From Minisyncoccus sp041663305 (lineage in GTDB: Bacteria > Patescibacteriota > Minisyncoccia > Minisyncoccales > Minisyncoccaceae), in the NCBI GenBank assembly GCA_041663305.1, contig JBAYMT010000001.1, forward strand, positions 62,001 to 126,000: a stretch of 64,000 nt of DNA. The letters are read 5' to 3'. The position numbers and the translations under genes are program-made. Positions 15,453 through 23,194 of this stretch are shown here, one piece after another; within the stretch, counting starts at the first letter, position 1; each line of letters starts with the position of its first letter. The notes beneath the pieces were generated by a model that ran no database searches, was not told where the DNA came from, and saw only the letters and a program-made list of their open reading frames with translations.

Positions 15453-15896
15453 CTAAATTTTATAAACCCAATACCCAGCCCTGGCTTTTCCTTTAATCTT
15501 AAGGCCTATTCCCTGATTTTTCTTCGCTTTTTTCACTTTTACTCCGTTTATCTCCATAGATGTTATTTTTTGTTTGAAATCGGTATCTTCTCCTCCCTTT
15601 ATCCTTATCGTATCGCCTACAGACAATTCGCTCTTTAATTTGATGGCTATAACTTTGATCTTGTCGTAATAATTTAAAATTTTTCCTAATTTTTTTTCTT
15701 TTGCTTCAGTCTTTTTGATGACTAATTTCTTAATGACTGTCTTTTTCTTGGCAGTTGTTTTTAGTTTTGCTGGTTTTATTGCTTTAACAGCAATTTTTTT
15801 TACAGCTTTTGCCTTTTTAGGTTTTGTTGATTTTACAGTTTTTTTTGTCGATTTTTTTTCTGCTGAAGTTTTGCTTTTTATGCTTTTTGTGGCCAT
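15453..15896 (-). CDS. Lysine-rich tail plus elongation-factor-like beta-barrel protein
   Basis: 147 residues. Residues 1-70 are nearly all Lys, Ala, Thr and Val (KKSTKKTVKSTKPKKAKAVK-like), resembling the histone H1 C-terminal tail. Residues 71-147 (KLGKILNYYDKIKVIAIKLK, then LSVGDTIRIKGGEDTDF) look like the EF-Tu domain 2 type barrel found in small CPR proteins annotated as translation elongation factor-like. It could bind RNA, ribosomes or DNA; none is shown. It lies between the LOG-like gene (12 bases upstream) and the ATPase. Confidence 0.6.
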   Translation of the reverse strand: MATKSIKSKTSAEKKSTKKTVKSTKPKKAKAVKKIAVKAIKPAKLKTTAKKKTVIKKLVIKKTEAKEKKLGKILNYYDKIKVIAIKLKSELSVGDTIRIKGGEDTDFKQKITSMEINGVKVKKAKKNQGIGLKIKGKARAGYWVYKI

Positions 15897-15908
15897 AAGT
15901 TTACAAAA

Positions 15909-16550
15909 TTAATACTTTTTTGTCTTGACCTTTTTTTCAGCTAATATCTTGTTTGCCTTTTTATTTTCCGCTTCCACAAGTCTTAAAACTTTTTCAACCA
16001 AGGTTTTAGGGTTCCTATCAAAAACAATAGGAGCTTTTACTTTGAAATTATCTTCCAGTATAAATTTTATCTTATCTGATATGCCTCCCGATCTTTCAAG
16101 GATACCCGTTGGCTTGCCACATTCAACTGCAGTTGTAAATTCATGCAGGGTGCCGATCCTTCCGCAGATAATTATTACCCCATCGGCAGCTTTTGTCATT
16201 GTGATATCCCTTCCGGCATAGTCCGACCCGGTATATATCATAAGGTCAAATGGTTTGGTCGGTAATCTATACCTCCTTACATGGTCTATCTTTGACTCGG
16301 CTGGTGAAAATCCAACGTTTTCCCCGCCTGCATCGTGGCAACCAAGGGCTGTGAAGTATGGAACTCCCGTTGTGGCTCCAGTGACTAAAGTGTGACCCTT
16401 TCTAGCAATTTCGGCTCCCACTTCCATAGAAACTTCTTTTATATCATCACAACATACGTCGGTTACCGCTGCTCCCGAAACAACAATATTAAATTTGTTT
16501 CTTGGTTCTTTGTTTATACTTTTTTTGTTTTTGTTTTCGTTTTTGTTCAT
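15909..16550 (-). CDS. LOG/TIGR00725-like Rossmann nucleotide-binding protein
   Basis: 213 residues. Residues 21-60 (NIVVSGAAVT...HTLVTGATTG) form a Rossmann start and GRIGTLHE (130-137) stands where the LOG family has its GGxGTxxE motif. Family members cleave nucleotide monophosphates (cytokinin-activating type) or bind nucleotides; here GG is replaced by GR, so the activity is uncertain. Both ends are Lys/Asn-rich. It starts one base after the Trm9-like gene ends and is probably in its operon. Confidence 0.7.
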   Translation of the reverse strand: MNKNENKNKKSINKEPRNKFNIVVSGAAVTDVCCDDIKEVSMEVGAEIARKGHTLVTGATTGVPYFTALGCHDAGGENVGFSPAESKIDHVRRYRLPTKPFDLMIYTGSDYAGRDITMTKAADGVIIICGRIGTLHEFTTAVECGKPTGILERSGGISDKIKFILEDNFKVKAPIVFDRNPKTLVEKVLRLVEAENKKANKILAEKKVKTKKY

Positions 16551-16551
16551 T

Positions 16552-17241
16552 TTATTTTTTCTTAGCGACTATATATAAATTTCTATATGGCTTTCTGCCA
16601 ACAAGGATTTCTCCTCTCTCTATGATTATTAACCCAGAGTCTTCCACTAAGCGCTTAAAAGTTTCCATTGTAAAAGAATGGAAATAGCAATCTTTTGCTC
16701 CATACCAAGGAATAAAAACATCATTCTTGTCAATTCTTTGGTTAAAAAGGTCAAAAATATTGAATTTCTTTTTGCCTTCTTCTTGTTTTTCTTGCAAATC
16801 CCAAACAGTAAGAACCAAATAACCATCTTTCTTGGTTACTCTTATTGCTTCTTCCATAAATATTTGTCGCATTTTATCGGACGGGATGTGGTGCAATATT
16901 GCAATTCCGTATACTGCGTCAAACTCCTCATCATTAAAAGGAAGATTCAAGGCAGATGCTAAAATGAACTCTGCTTCTGAGTGATTTTTTTGAGCTATTT
17001 TCAGTAAGTTTTCTGAATTGTCTATTCCTGTATAAAAAACTCCATTTTTCATAAAGGAATCGTAAAATCTTCCGTTTCCGCAGCCAAGATCAAGAACTTT
17101 GTCGCCACTTCTTAAGAATTTTCCAAACAAAAAATCCAGCTCTTCCCACGGCTCATTCCTTACAGATGCATATTTTTCTGCTATTTGGTTATATATATCC
17201 TGATTAGCGTCAATGATTTTTTGCGCCTTGTCCTTATTCAT
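16552..17241 (-). CDS. Trm9/ABH8-like tRNA wobble-uridine methyltransferase
   Basis: 229 residues, class I SAM methyltransferase. Motif I is DLGCGNGR (51-58), followed by an acidic GIDNSENLL and a post-motif II AILHHIPSD (114-122). Beyond the general fold it has features I associate with Trm9: EKYASVRNEPWEELDFL before motif I, LTVWDLQEKQ after motif III, then DVFIPW (174-179) and CYFHSF (185-190). Trm9 methylates the carboxymethyl group that Elp3 adds to U34. The elp3 gene is divergent and only 14 bases away, which supports that role. A generic methyltransferase is the fallback. Confidence 0.7.
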   Translation of the reverse strand: MNKDKAQKIIDANQDIYNQIAEKYASVRNEPWEELDFLFGKFLRSGDKVLDLGCGNGRFYDSFMKNGVFYTGIDNSENLLKIAQKNHSEAEFILASALNLPFNDEEFDAVYGIAILHHIPSDKMRQIFMEEAIRVTKKDGYLVLTVWDLQEKQEEGKKKFNIFDLFNQRIDKNDVFIPWYGAKDCYFHSFTMETFKRLVEDSGLIIIERGEILVGRKPYRNLYIVAKKK

Positions 17242-17255
17242 GCTAAAACAAAATT

Positions 17256-18875
17256 ATGAATTCAAAAGAGTTGATTATATTGGAAATTTCTTCCAACGAT
17301 AATATCTCGGCAAGAATGCTGTCAGACGCAAAACGCAAAATTTCTAAGCGCTTAAAAGTTTCTTGCCCAAGCAATATCGAACTACTTAAAGTTTATCACA
17401 ATTTGGTTGAGAAAAAAAGCATTGAAAAGAATGCTGTTTTGGAGTTGATACTTAGGACAAGACCGATACGGTCGCTTGCCGGAGTGGTAAATGTTTCCCT
17501 TCTTACAAAACCGTACGAGTGCCCCGGCAAATGCATATATTGCCCAAGCGAAAAAAATATCCCCAAAAGTTATCTATCGGGAGAACCGGCAGTTGAGAGA
17601 GCAAAGCGCTTAAATTATGATCCGTATGAGCAAACTATAAAAAGGATTGAGGTGTTGCATATAAGCGGGCACCCGACCGATAAGATAGAAGTAAGAGTGA
17701 TTGGAGGAACATGGTCGTTTTACAGTGAAAAATACAAAGTATGGTTTGTGAAGAAATGTTTTGATGCTTGCAATGGAACTGGGAACAGTAAAACGGATGA
17801 AGATTTGCCCATTGAGCAATTATGGAAAAAACTAAAGCTTGCCCAAAAGAAAAATGAAAAAGCAAAACATAGGATTGTCGGAATGTCGTTTGAAACACGA
17901 CCCGATTTTGTGACCTTAAAAGAAGCGGACGAAATGAAAAGGCTAGGCGCAACGAAAGTTGAAATCGGCGTTCAGTCTATCGATAATAAGATACTGAAAC
18001 TTAATAAAAGAGGACATGATGTGCAGCAGACAGTAAAAGCTACCAGAATATTGAAAGATGCCGGTTTTAAAGTGGCATACCAGATAATGCTTAATCTGCC
18101 TGGATCGGACACGAAAAAGGATATTGATACTTTCCGCGAGCTTTTCAAAAATCCTGATTTCCAGCCAGATTATCTAAAAATATATCCCTGCGCCCTGGTA
18201 AGAGAAGCTCCTATGTTCAAATTGTATGAAAAGGGAGAATATAAGCCGTATGATGTGAAGACATTGGTTAAAACAATAAAAGAAATAAAAAAGCTTTTGC
18301 CAAGATATACCAGAGTGGAAAGGATAATCAGGGACATACCGGCAACATCAATAATAGAGGGTGGAGCTAAGGTTTCTAATCTGAGGCAGATGATAGAAGC
18401 GGATATGAAGAAAGAAAAATGGCAGTGCAATTGCATAAGGTGCCGAGAAGCTAAAAACGTAAAAAAGCAAGAAGAAGTAAAAATATTCAGGCGAGAATAT
18501 GACGCCTCGGGAGGAAAGGAAATATTTTTAAGTTTTGAAGACGAAGGAAATGAATACTTGTACAGCTTGCTCAGACTTCGGATACCATCCCAATTTTTTG
18601 GCAAGGAACAAGAAGAAATACTGCCTGTTTTAAATAACTGCGCCATCATAAGGGAATTGCATACATACGGACAAGCGGCAGGAATTTCGAAAAATGATTC
18701 CCATACCCAGCACAAGGGGCTTGGCAAAAGACTGGTAAAAGAAGCAGAAAGAATTGCAAAAGAAGAATTCCATATCAAAAAAATGGCTGTAATATCTGGA
18801 GTTGGAGTAAGGGATTATTATAGGGAAAAATTAGGATATAGCCTGAAAAAAGATTATATGATCAAAAGCTTATGA
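17256..18875 (+). CDS. elp3: Elp3-like tRNA uridine-34 carboxymethyl-forming enzyme
   Basis: 539 residues: a radical SAM domain with cysteines C89, C93 and C96 (CPGKCIYC), the Elp3-specific GGTWSFY region, the SFETRPD and GVQSID motifs, and a C-terminal GNAT acetyltransferase domain (HTYGQAAGI, HKGLGKRL, GVRDYYREKLGY). Elp3 uses acetyl-CoA and a SAM radical to modify the wobble uridine. Bacterial and archaeal Elp3 act without the other Elongator subunits. The cysteine spacing is Cx3Cx2C rather than the longer spacing of eukaryotes. It is divergent from the Trm9-like gene and followed by a terminator. Confidence 0.93.
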   Translation: MNSKELIILEISSNDNISARMLSDAKRKISKRLKVSCPSNIELLKVYHNLVEKKSIEKNAVLELILRTRPIRSLAGVVNVSLLTKPYECPGKCIYCPSEKNIPKSYLSGEPAVERAKRLNYDPYEQTIKRIEVLHISGHPTDKIEVRVIGGTWSFYSEKYKVWFVKKCFDACNGTGNSKTDEDLPIEQLWKKLKLAQKKNEKAKHRIVGMSFETRPDFVTLKEADEMKRLGATKVEIGVQSIDNKILKLNKRGHDVQQTVKATRILKDAGFKVAYQIMLNLPGSDTKKDIDTFRELFKNPDFQPDYLKIYPCALVREAPMFKLYEKGEYKPYDVKTLVKTIKEIKKLLPRYTRVERIIRDIPATSIIEGGAKVSNLRQMIEADMKKEKWQCNCIRCREAKNVKKQEEVKIFRREYDASGGKEIFLSFEDEGNEYLYSLLRLRIPSQFFGKEQEEILPVLNNCAIIRELHTYGQAAGISKNDSHTQHKGLGKRLVKEAERIAKEEFHIKKMAVISGVGVRDYYREKLGYSLKKDYMIKSL

Positions 18876-18881
18876 ATTAAG

Positions 18882-18902
18882 CCAGCTGGTGCTGGTTTTT
18901 TT
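18882..18902 (+). terminator. elp3 terminator
   Basis: Stem CCAGC/GCTGG with loop TGGT and seven T, seven bases after the elp3 stop. Confidence 0.85.
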
Positions 18903-18966
18903 GGCTAAAACCAAGTTGAAAGAGGCCTTTACTTTTGAAAAAAAATAGAATAGCTTTAATTTAAAT

Positions 18967-20031
18967 ATGGAGAGATTCCAAAACATAAAAAATGGCATAA
19001 ATAGTGCCCAGAACATAAGATTAGTTTTTCCTGAAAATCCAGATAATGATATTCTTGGAGCTGTTTTGGCTTTGAATTCTGTATTTAGGCAGTTGAACAA
19101 AAAAGTGTACCTGCCAACAGAACGGCTTCCTCAAAAAATTGGTGGCTTTGGGGATGGAAGCAAAAAGAGAATAGCTATTACGCTAAATGAAGATATTGAC
19201 GAAATATATTATGAAAAGAAAAGGGGTCATGTTGATCTGAATATTATTCCTAAAAATAACAATTTTGATACAAAAAACTTTTCCTGGGAATTGATTGCCG
19301 ACGGCAAAGAAAAACCAAACACGATGGATGGATCTCCAGATTTGATAGTAATAGTTGGAATCGCAAGATTTAGCGAAATAGAAGAATTCTTACCGACCGA
19401 TGAGGAAGAACTTTTTGCCTGCACCATTGTAAACATAGATAAGAATCCCTTGAATGAGAATTATGGAGACATAAATATCGTTGAAAAAGGATTATTATCA
19501 AAAATCGTGTCTTTTTTGGTGAAAGAAATGAAGGATAGTGATTTTAAGAAAGATGTTTTTGATTTTTTGCTGTTTGGATTTTTTTCGCAAAAACATATTT
19601 CTATAAAAGACGTATCCGCTATAAAGTGGCTGATTGGCAATGGAGGAACTTTTGACGCTTATTTTGAATATAAAAAACAGCCCAAACCGATTTGGGCCAA
19701 GTATCTTGAGTTGGCAGTTAAAAACATTTTTCTGCAAGAAGATAAGGAAATTATTTTTTCCTATTTGTCTATCAATAATGGCAATGAAGAAGAAATCAAA
19801 AATATTCTCCAGGTAAGCAAAATATTCCGCGAATGGATAAATCCGAATGCATTTTTTCTTTCATTCAAAGACGGAAGCATTACGAAAACCATTTTTTATT
19901 CGATAGATAAATCAATAGTCAATAGGATAAAGTCTGAATTTGAAGGAAACTTCAAAGAGAATGGCGGAATAATAGCTACCAAAAAGGAGCCCAGAGAGAC
20001 AATGGAAGAATTGAAAGAAATAAGTTTTTAA
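18967..20031 (+). CDS. Degenerate DHH-type phosphoesterase-like protein
   Basis: 354 residues. NIRLVFPENPDNDILGAVLAL (17-37) is laid out like the first motif of DHH/NrnA phosphoesterases (hxDxDxxGSxxAL) followed by LNKKVYLPT, but the usual histidine is missing and one of the aspartates is replaced (PDND). Later DHH-like motifs are weak (DLIVIVGIA; IVNIDKNPLN). It may have lost the hydrolase activity or bind nucleotides only. It stands alone between the elp3 terminator and the 20070-20124 terminator. Confidence 0.5.
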   Translation: MERFQNIKNGINSAQNIRLVFPENPDNDILGAVLALNSVFRQLNKKVYLPTERLPQKIGGFGDGSKKRIAITLNEDIDEIYYEKKRGHVDLNIIPKNNNFDTKNFSWELIADGKEKPNTMDGSPDLIVIVGIARFSEIEEFLPTDEEELFACTIVNIDKNPLNENYGDINIVEKGLLSKIVSFLVKEMKDSDFKKDVFDFLLFGFFSQKHISIKDVSAIKWLIGNGGTFDAYFEYKKQPKPIWAKYLELAVKNIFLQEDKEIIFSYLSINNGNEEEIKNILQVSKIFREWINPNAFFLSFKDGSITKTIFYSIDKSIVNRIKSEFEGNFKENGGIIATKKEPRETMEELKEISF

Positions 20032-20069
20032 AAAAAATATCCTCGCTTGTAGCTGGGATTTTTTGTATA

Positions 20070-20124
20070 AAAAAAGAGGAAATACTGTCAACTTTTTTAA
20101 AAAAAGTTTCATTCAGTAATTTCC
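20070..20124 (-). terminator. Large terminator of the 20139-20720 gene
   Basis: Minus strand stem GGAAAT-ACTG/CAGTATTTCC with one bulged base, an inner AACTTTTTT/AAAAAAGTT helix, and a TCTTTTTTT tail. Confidence 0.75.
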
Positions 20125-20138
20125 TTTTTGTGTCCGTT

Positions 20139-20720
20139 TTAAAATAATTCGGATAATTCCCGCTCCTCTTTTGAGAGAGCGAGAACTTCTTCACCATCCC
20201 AAACGTAGAAATGCTGAGATGGGCCTCCATACAATCTTCCGCTGTATGCGGTACGGAAGACGATCCCTTTCGGGATTATGGCAATTAATTGATCGCCATC
20301 ACCCATTCTTCCTGCATCTCCCTGAGCTATGACCCCACGGGAGATAATCTTCCCAGGAAATGGAAGATAGCCATCGTCGCCGTTCTCATCACCGGTGTGA
20401 CTGTTTCCTCCCCGAAAGCCGATTTTCGTTCGGAAAACGAAGATTGCGGCAGCCTCGCTACCATTTGGGCTTTCCAGTAGTTTCGGCTCACCCTTTTTGG
20501 TTGAACCAACCTCAGCTGAAAAAACATTGATGGATCCTTTTTCTTTCCAGTCCTCCATTGAGGCTCTGGATAACTGAACGGGGAGTATGCCAAGGGACCG
20601 CCCTCTCCCGTCCTCGCCGATTTTTACGACGGGAATATCAATCCCCGCGCCTTTTAAGTGAAGGGTTTCCACCTTCACCCCAGCGGACACCTGCCCGCTG
20701 CTTACCGTGATAATTTTCAT
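20139..20720 (-). CDS. Orphan hypothetical protein, G+C-richer
   Basis: 193 residues from ATG 20720, chosen because AAGGAGG lies just upstream; the longer open frame to 20798 runs through a structured leader and is not supported. Sequence is glycine- and charge-rich (KIGEDGRGRSLGILPVQL; RGGNSHTGDENGDDGY) with no signal peptide, membrane helix or family I know. Base use is richer in G+C than its neighbours (35 of 60 in 20581-20640), suggesting transfer or special expression constraints. The leader shares a two-hairpin element with the gene at 21287-21598. Confidence 0.65.
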   Translation of the reverse strand: MKIITVSSGQVSAGVKVETLHLKGAGIDIPVVKIGEDGRGRSLGILPVQLSRASMEDWKEKGSINVFSAEVGSTKKGEPKLLESPNGSEAAAIFVFRTKIGFRGGNSHTGDENGDDGYLPFPGKIISRGVIAQGDAGRMGDGDQLIAIIPKGIVFRTAYSGRLYGGPSQHFYVWDGEEVLALSKEERELSELF

Positions 20721-20782
20721 AATACCTCCTTGGCTTGCATTTTGACTATGTCTTTTTGACTTGTCATATGCATGCCCTTGAG

Positions 20783-20833
20783 CTGTGCTTGATAGCAACA
20801 GCGCAATAAATATTTGAAAATACTCATTGCGCT
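20783..20833 (-). promoter_or_regulatory. Shared two-hairpin leader element, copy A
   Basis: Minus strand: hairpin 1 AGCGCAAT/ATTGCGCT with an AT-rich loop, directly followed by hairpin 2 CTGT(T)GCT-ATCA-AGC-ACAG. The same arrangement and near-identical bases occur at 21636-21690, also upstream of a small orphan gene. About 62 bases separate it from the start codon here. Confidence 0.6.
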
Positions 20834-20860
20834 ACTGCTACTTTTTTATCAAAGAACATA

Positions 20861-20894
20861 GATTGCTTCTCCACCAAAGGTGGATCGCAATGAC
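20861..20894. repeat. REP-like ATTGC...GCAATGACA hairpin
   Basis: GATTGCTTCTCCACC-AAA-GGTGGATCGCAATGACA: a palindrome of the same class as those at 6890 and 12595. Confidence 0.45.
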
Positions 20895-20902
20895 ATACTT
20901 TT

Positions 20903-20977
20903 TTGGCAACCTTGCTTAATTATCCTTGATTAGAGTGCTCCTAATTGAGTTTAAGGATAATTTAGCAGGACTGCCAA
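20903..20977. repeat. Long imperfect inverted repeat
   Basis: Arms of 25 bases at 20903-20927 and 20953-20977: one reads TTGGCAACCTTGC... and the other is its reverse complement apart from about five positions. The loop has its own ATTAG/CTAAT stem. It may be a long RNA hairpin or a relic of a small transposable element. No protein gene is inside. Confidence 0.55.
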
Positions 20978-21055
20978 CGATTTTAACAATTCCTGTACAC
21001 TAATTTATGAGATTCCCTCTTAAGTGGGAATGACTCTATGCTAAAGAAATTAGGA

Positions 21056-21152
21056 TAAAAATGCCTTAGACATTTATCAAAGTAAGGGTTTTAATAAGGA
21101 TTGGAATAATCGTGTGTTCGTTTCTCTTTCCACTTCCCCCACTCACCTTGGT
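21056..21152 (-). ncRNA. Small RNA, copy 2 of a two-copy family
   Basis: Minus strand promoter TTGACA (21182-21187), a 17-base spacer and TATAGT (21159-21164) predict a start near 21152. The RNA begins CACCAAGGTGAGTGGGGG and has CCCTTACTTTGA before a modest terminator (ATGTC-TAA-GGCAT then five T). CAAGGTGAG pairs with CTTACTTTG over nine positions; compared with copy 1 at 3652-3762, the last pair changes from A-T to G-C. An inner TGGAA/TTCCA stem matches the GGAA/TTTCC stem of copy 1, and both loops begin with (A)GAGAAA. It lies between two orphan protein genes, as copy 1 lies beside the Cys-rich gene. Confidence 0.6.
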
Positions 21153-21228
21153 GCCTATACTATAGCATAATGCTAATTATTTGTCAAGGTGGAGCACGAT
21201 TAGATTTCCCCTTTTATCAAGGTTTAAT

Positions 21229-21257
21229 AAAAAAAACAGCTTCGCTTTTGCGAAGTT
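21229..21257 (-). terminator. Terminator of the 21287-21598 gene
   Basis: Minus strand CTTCGC-AAAA-GCGAAG stem followed by CTGTTTTTTTT. Confidence 0.8.
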
Positions 21258-21286
21258 TTGTCTTTAAAAAAAGATCTGACTGAGTT

Positions 21287-21598
21287 TTAGTTTTGTTCTA
21301 TGGTATATATATACCTGCCATCACCGCATGGCTTAAAGATAACCTTCTTGTTGCCAGTGCCTGGCCCACCCTTAACAAAGATTCTTTCTCGATAGTCCCT
21401 TAACGTTCTGTCCCCGAGATTTCTTTTCCTTCCAATTGTGCAATACTGGATAGTAATGTTGGGGTGGCAAGATATCTCTTTTCCTGGAACTTCGACTACT
21501 ATGTCCAATCCATTATCAAGTTTTATTGGATTTTCTCTAGCTACAAATCCAGGAGTCGTTCCACTGTTGGTAATCGTATATACTTCGTATACTTCCAT
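21287..21598 (-). CDS. Orphan hypothetical protein
   Basis: 103 residues from ATG 21598, chosen because AAGGAG lies eight bases upstream; the longer frame to 21661 would run into the leader element. MEVYEVYTITNSGTTPG, then a strand-rich middle (DIVVEVPGKEISC) and RDYRERIFVKGGPGTGNKKV. GGPGTGNKK resembles a P-loop by chance but lacks the context of one. No known family. It has its own promoter, structured leader and terminator, like the neighbour at 20139. Confidence 0.6.
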   Translation of the reverse strand: MEVYEVYTITNSGTTPGFVARENPIKLDNGLDIVVEVPGKEISCHPNITIQYCTIGRKRNLGDRTLRDYRERIFVKGGPGTGNKKVIFKPCGDGRYIYTIEQN

Positions 21599-21635
21599 AA
21601 AATTCTCCTTGGGCAATGGCGAATGCCTGCCTGTG

Positions 21636-21690
21636 CTGTGCTTTTGATAGCAACAGCGCAAGAGATACTTTTATAAATATCCATTGCGCT
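21636..21690 (-). promoter_or_regulatory. Shared two-hairpin leader element, copy B
   Basis: Minus strand: AGCGCAA/TTGCGCT hairpin followed directly by CTGT(T)GCT-ATCAAA-AGC-ACAG. Stem bases match copy A; the loops differ (ATCA versus ATCAAA). It ends 38 bases before the start codon. Confidence 0.6.
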
Positions 21691-21732
21691 GTCGCAATCA
21701 TTTTCTAAAAGAGCTAAATACTCAACAGTTTT

Positions 21733-21760
21733 ATCTTAATTGGTGCTAATTATTTGTCAA
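21733..21760 (-). promoter_or_regulatory. Promoter of the 21287-21598 gene
   Basis: -35 TTGACA (21755-21760), a 16-base spacer and -10 TAAGAT (21733-21738). The first 17 bases, TTGACAAATAATTAGCA, are identical to the promoter of the small RNA at 21165-21187. Confidence 0.55.
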
Positions 21761-21877
21761 TATTGCCGTTTTGCATGATTTGTTTCTTTATCTATTCTGT
21801 GCTCAACTAAGGGTTTCTTTTCTCCCCTTTTTACCATATAATGTAATAAAAAGTATTAATGATAATGAATCAAAACT

Positions 21878-23194
21878 ATGGAAGATCAAATTACAGGAAA
21901 GATAACAGCAGAACAGGAATTTTTTCAAGAACCTTTATTTGGAAATTTTAAAAACATCCATACCTATAAATTAGCACTTGAAGAAGCCATAAAAGAAGAA
22001 ATGTCACTCGTAATGAAAAACTTGATGACAGGAGCGATACTTTTGGGATTTTCGGATTTGCATTTAGAAATCGAAGAAAAGGAGAGTACCCTGCGTGTTC
22101 GTATTGATGGAGCGCTACATCCGGCATGCAATTTTACTCCCAAGGTGCATAAATCAATAGTTTCTAGAATAAAACTTCTTTCGGGTTTGAAATTGAATAT
22201 AGAAAAGGTTCCTCAAGATGGACGTTTTACAGTTGTACTGGAAAGATTAGAAAAAACAGAAGAAATAGAAATCAGGGTTTCAACAATCCCCACCGCTTAT
22301 GGAGAAAACATTGTTATGAGGGTTTTAAATCCAAAAAGCTTGATAAGTTTGGAAGAGCTTGGATTGCGCAGCGATTTGCTAAAATTGTTTGAAGAGCAGG
22401 CAAAAAAACCAAATGGAATGATTATTGTTACTGGTCCTACTGGTTCTGGTAAAACCACTACCCTATACGCATTTCTTAAAAAAATAAGGAACCCGGAAAC
22501 AAAGGTTATTACGATTGAAGATCCTATTGAGTATCATTTGGATGGAATAACCCAAACACAGATAGACCATAATAGAGGTTATGATTTTGCGTCGGGTTTG
22601 CGTTCTATCGTAAGGCAGGACCCAGATGCAATTCTTGTTGGTGAGATCAGAGATCTTGAAACCGCGAGCATTGCGCTTCAAGCCGCTTTAACTGGACACT
22701 TGGTTTTGAGCACCCTTCACACCAATAATGCTGCCGGAACTATTGCTCGTCTTCAAGCATTGGGAGAAATGCCAGTAAACATTGCGCCCGCCTTAAATAT
22801 GGTAGTAGCGCAAAGACTTGTCCGAAGGATCTGCAAGCATTGCGGAAAGCCTCAAAAAATATCTCCTGAATTATATCAAGAAATAGTGGAAGGATTTAGA
22901 ACAATTTCTCCTAAAGTTCCGTTGCCAAAAATAAGCGAAGACTCGGACATAATAATCCCAAGTTCAAAAGGGTGCGAGTTTTGTAACTTTACTGGGTTTA
23001 AAGGACGTATCGCATTGTTTGAGGCAATAGAAATAGATGATGAAATGGAGGATTTTATATTGACTTCGCCATCTATTCCCGCTCTTGAAAGATTGGCAAT
23101 CCAAAAAGGAGCAACACTAATGAAACAAGATGGATATATGAAAATTTTGGATGGAATCACTACAATTGAAGAAGTAAGAGCGGTTGCAGGCTAG
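21878..23194 (+). CDS. pilB: Type IV pilus/type II secretion ATPase (PilB/GspE), short form
   Basis: 438 residues; drives pilin or pseudopilin assembly at the inner membrane. Walker A GPTGSGKT is near residues 186-193, the Asp box is EDPIEYHLDGITQTQI, Walker B is DAILVGEIRD, and the His box is LSTLHTNNAAG. A zinc site is formed by CKHC and CEFC near residues 315-370. The protein lacks the N1 domain present in full-length PilB (about 560 residues) and keeps only the N2-like start. No pilus genes adjoin; the pilin-like protein at 51143 is a possible substrate. Confidence 0.88.
   Translation: MEDQITGKITAEQEFFQEPLFGNFKNIHTYKLALEEAIKEEMSLVMKNLMTGAILLGFSDLHLEIEEKESTLRVRIDGALHPACNFTPKVHKSIVSRIKLLSGLKLNIEKVPQDGRFTVVLERLEKTEEIEIRVSTIPTAYGENIVMRVLNPKSLISLEELGLRSDLLKLFEEQAKKPNGMIIVTGPTGSGKTTTLYAFLKKIRNPETKVITIEDPIEYHLDGITQTQIDHNRGYDFASGLRSIVRQDPDAILVGEIRDLETASIALQAALTGHLVLSTLHTNNAAGTIARLQALGEMPVNIAPALNMVVAQRLVRRICKHCGKPQKISPELYQEIVEGFRTISPKVPLPKISEDSDIIIPSSKGCEFCNFTGFKGRIALFEAIEIDDEMEDFILTSPSIPALERLAIQKGATLMKQDGYMKILDGITTIEEVRAVAG

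Noticed and set aside
20139..20798. Longer reading frame for the orphan gene starting at 20798
   Set aside because: The extra residues are encoded by the leader downstream of the hairpin element, while ATG 20720 has AAGGAGG at the right distance.
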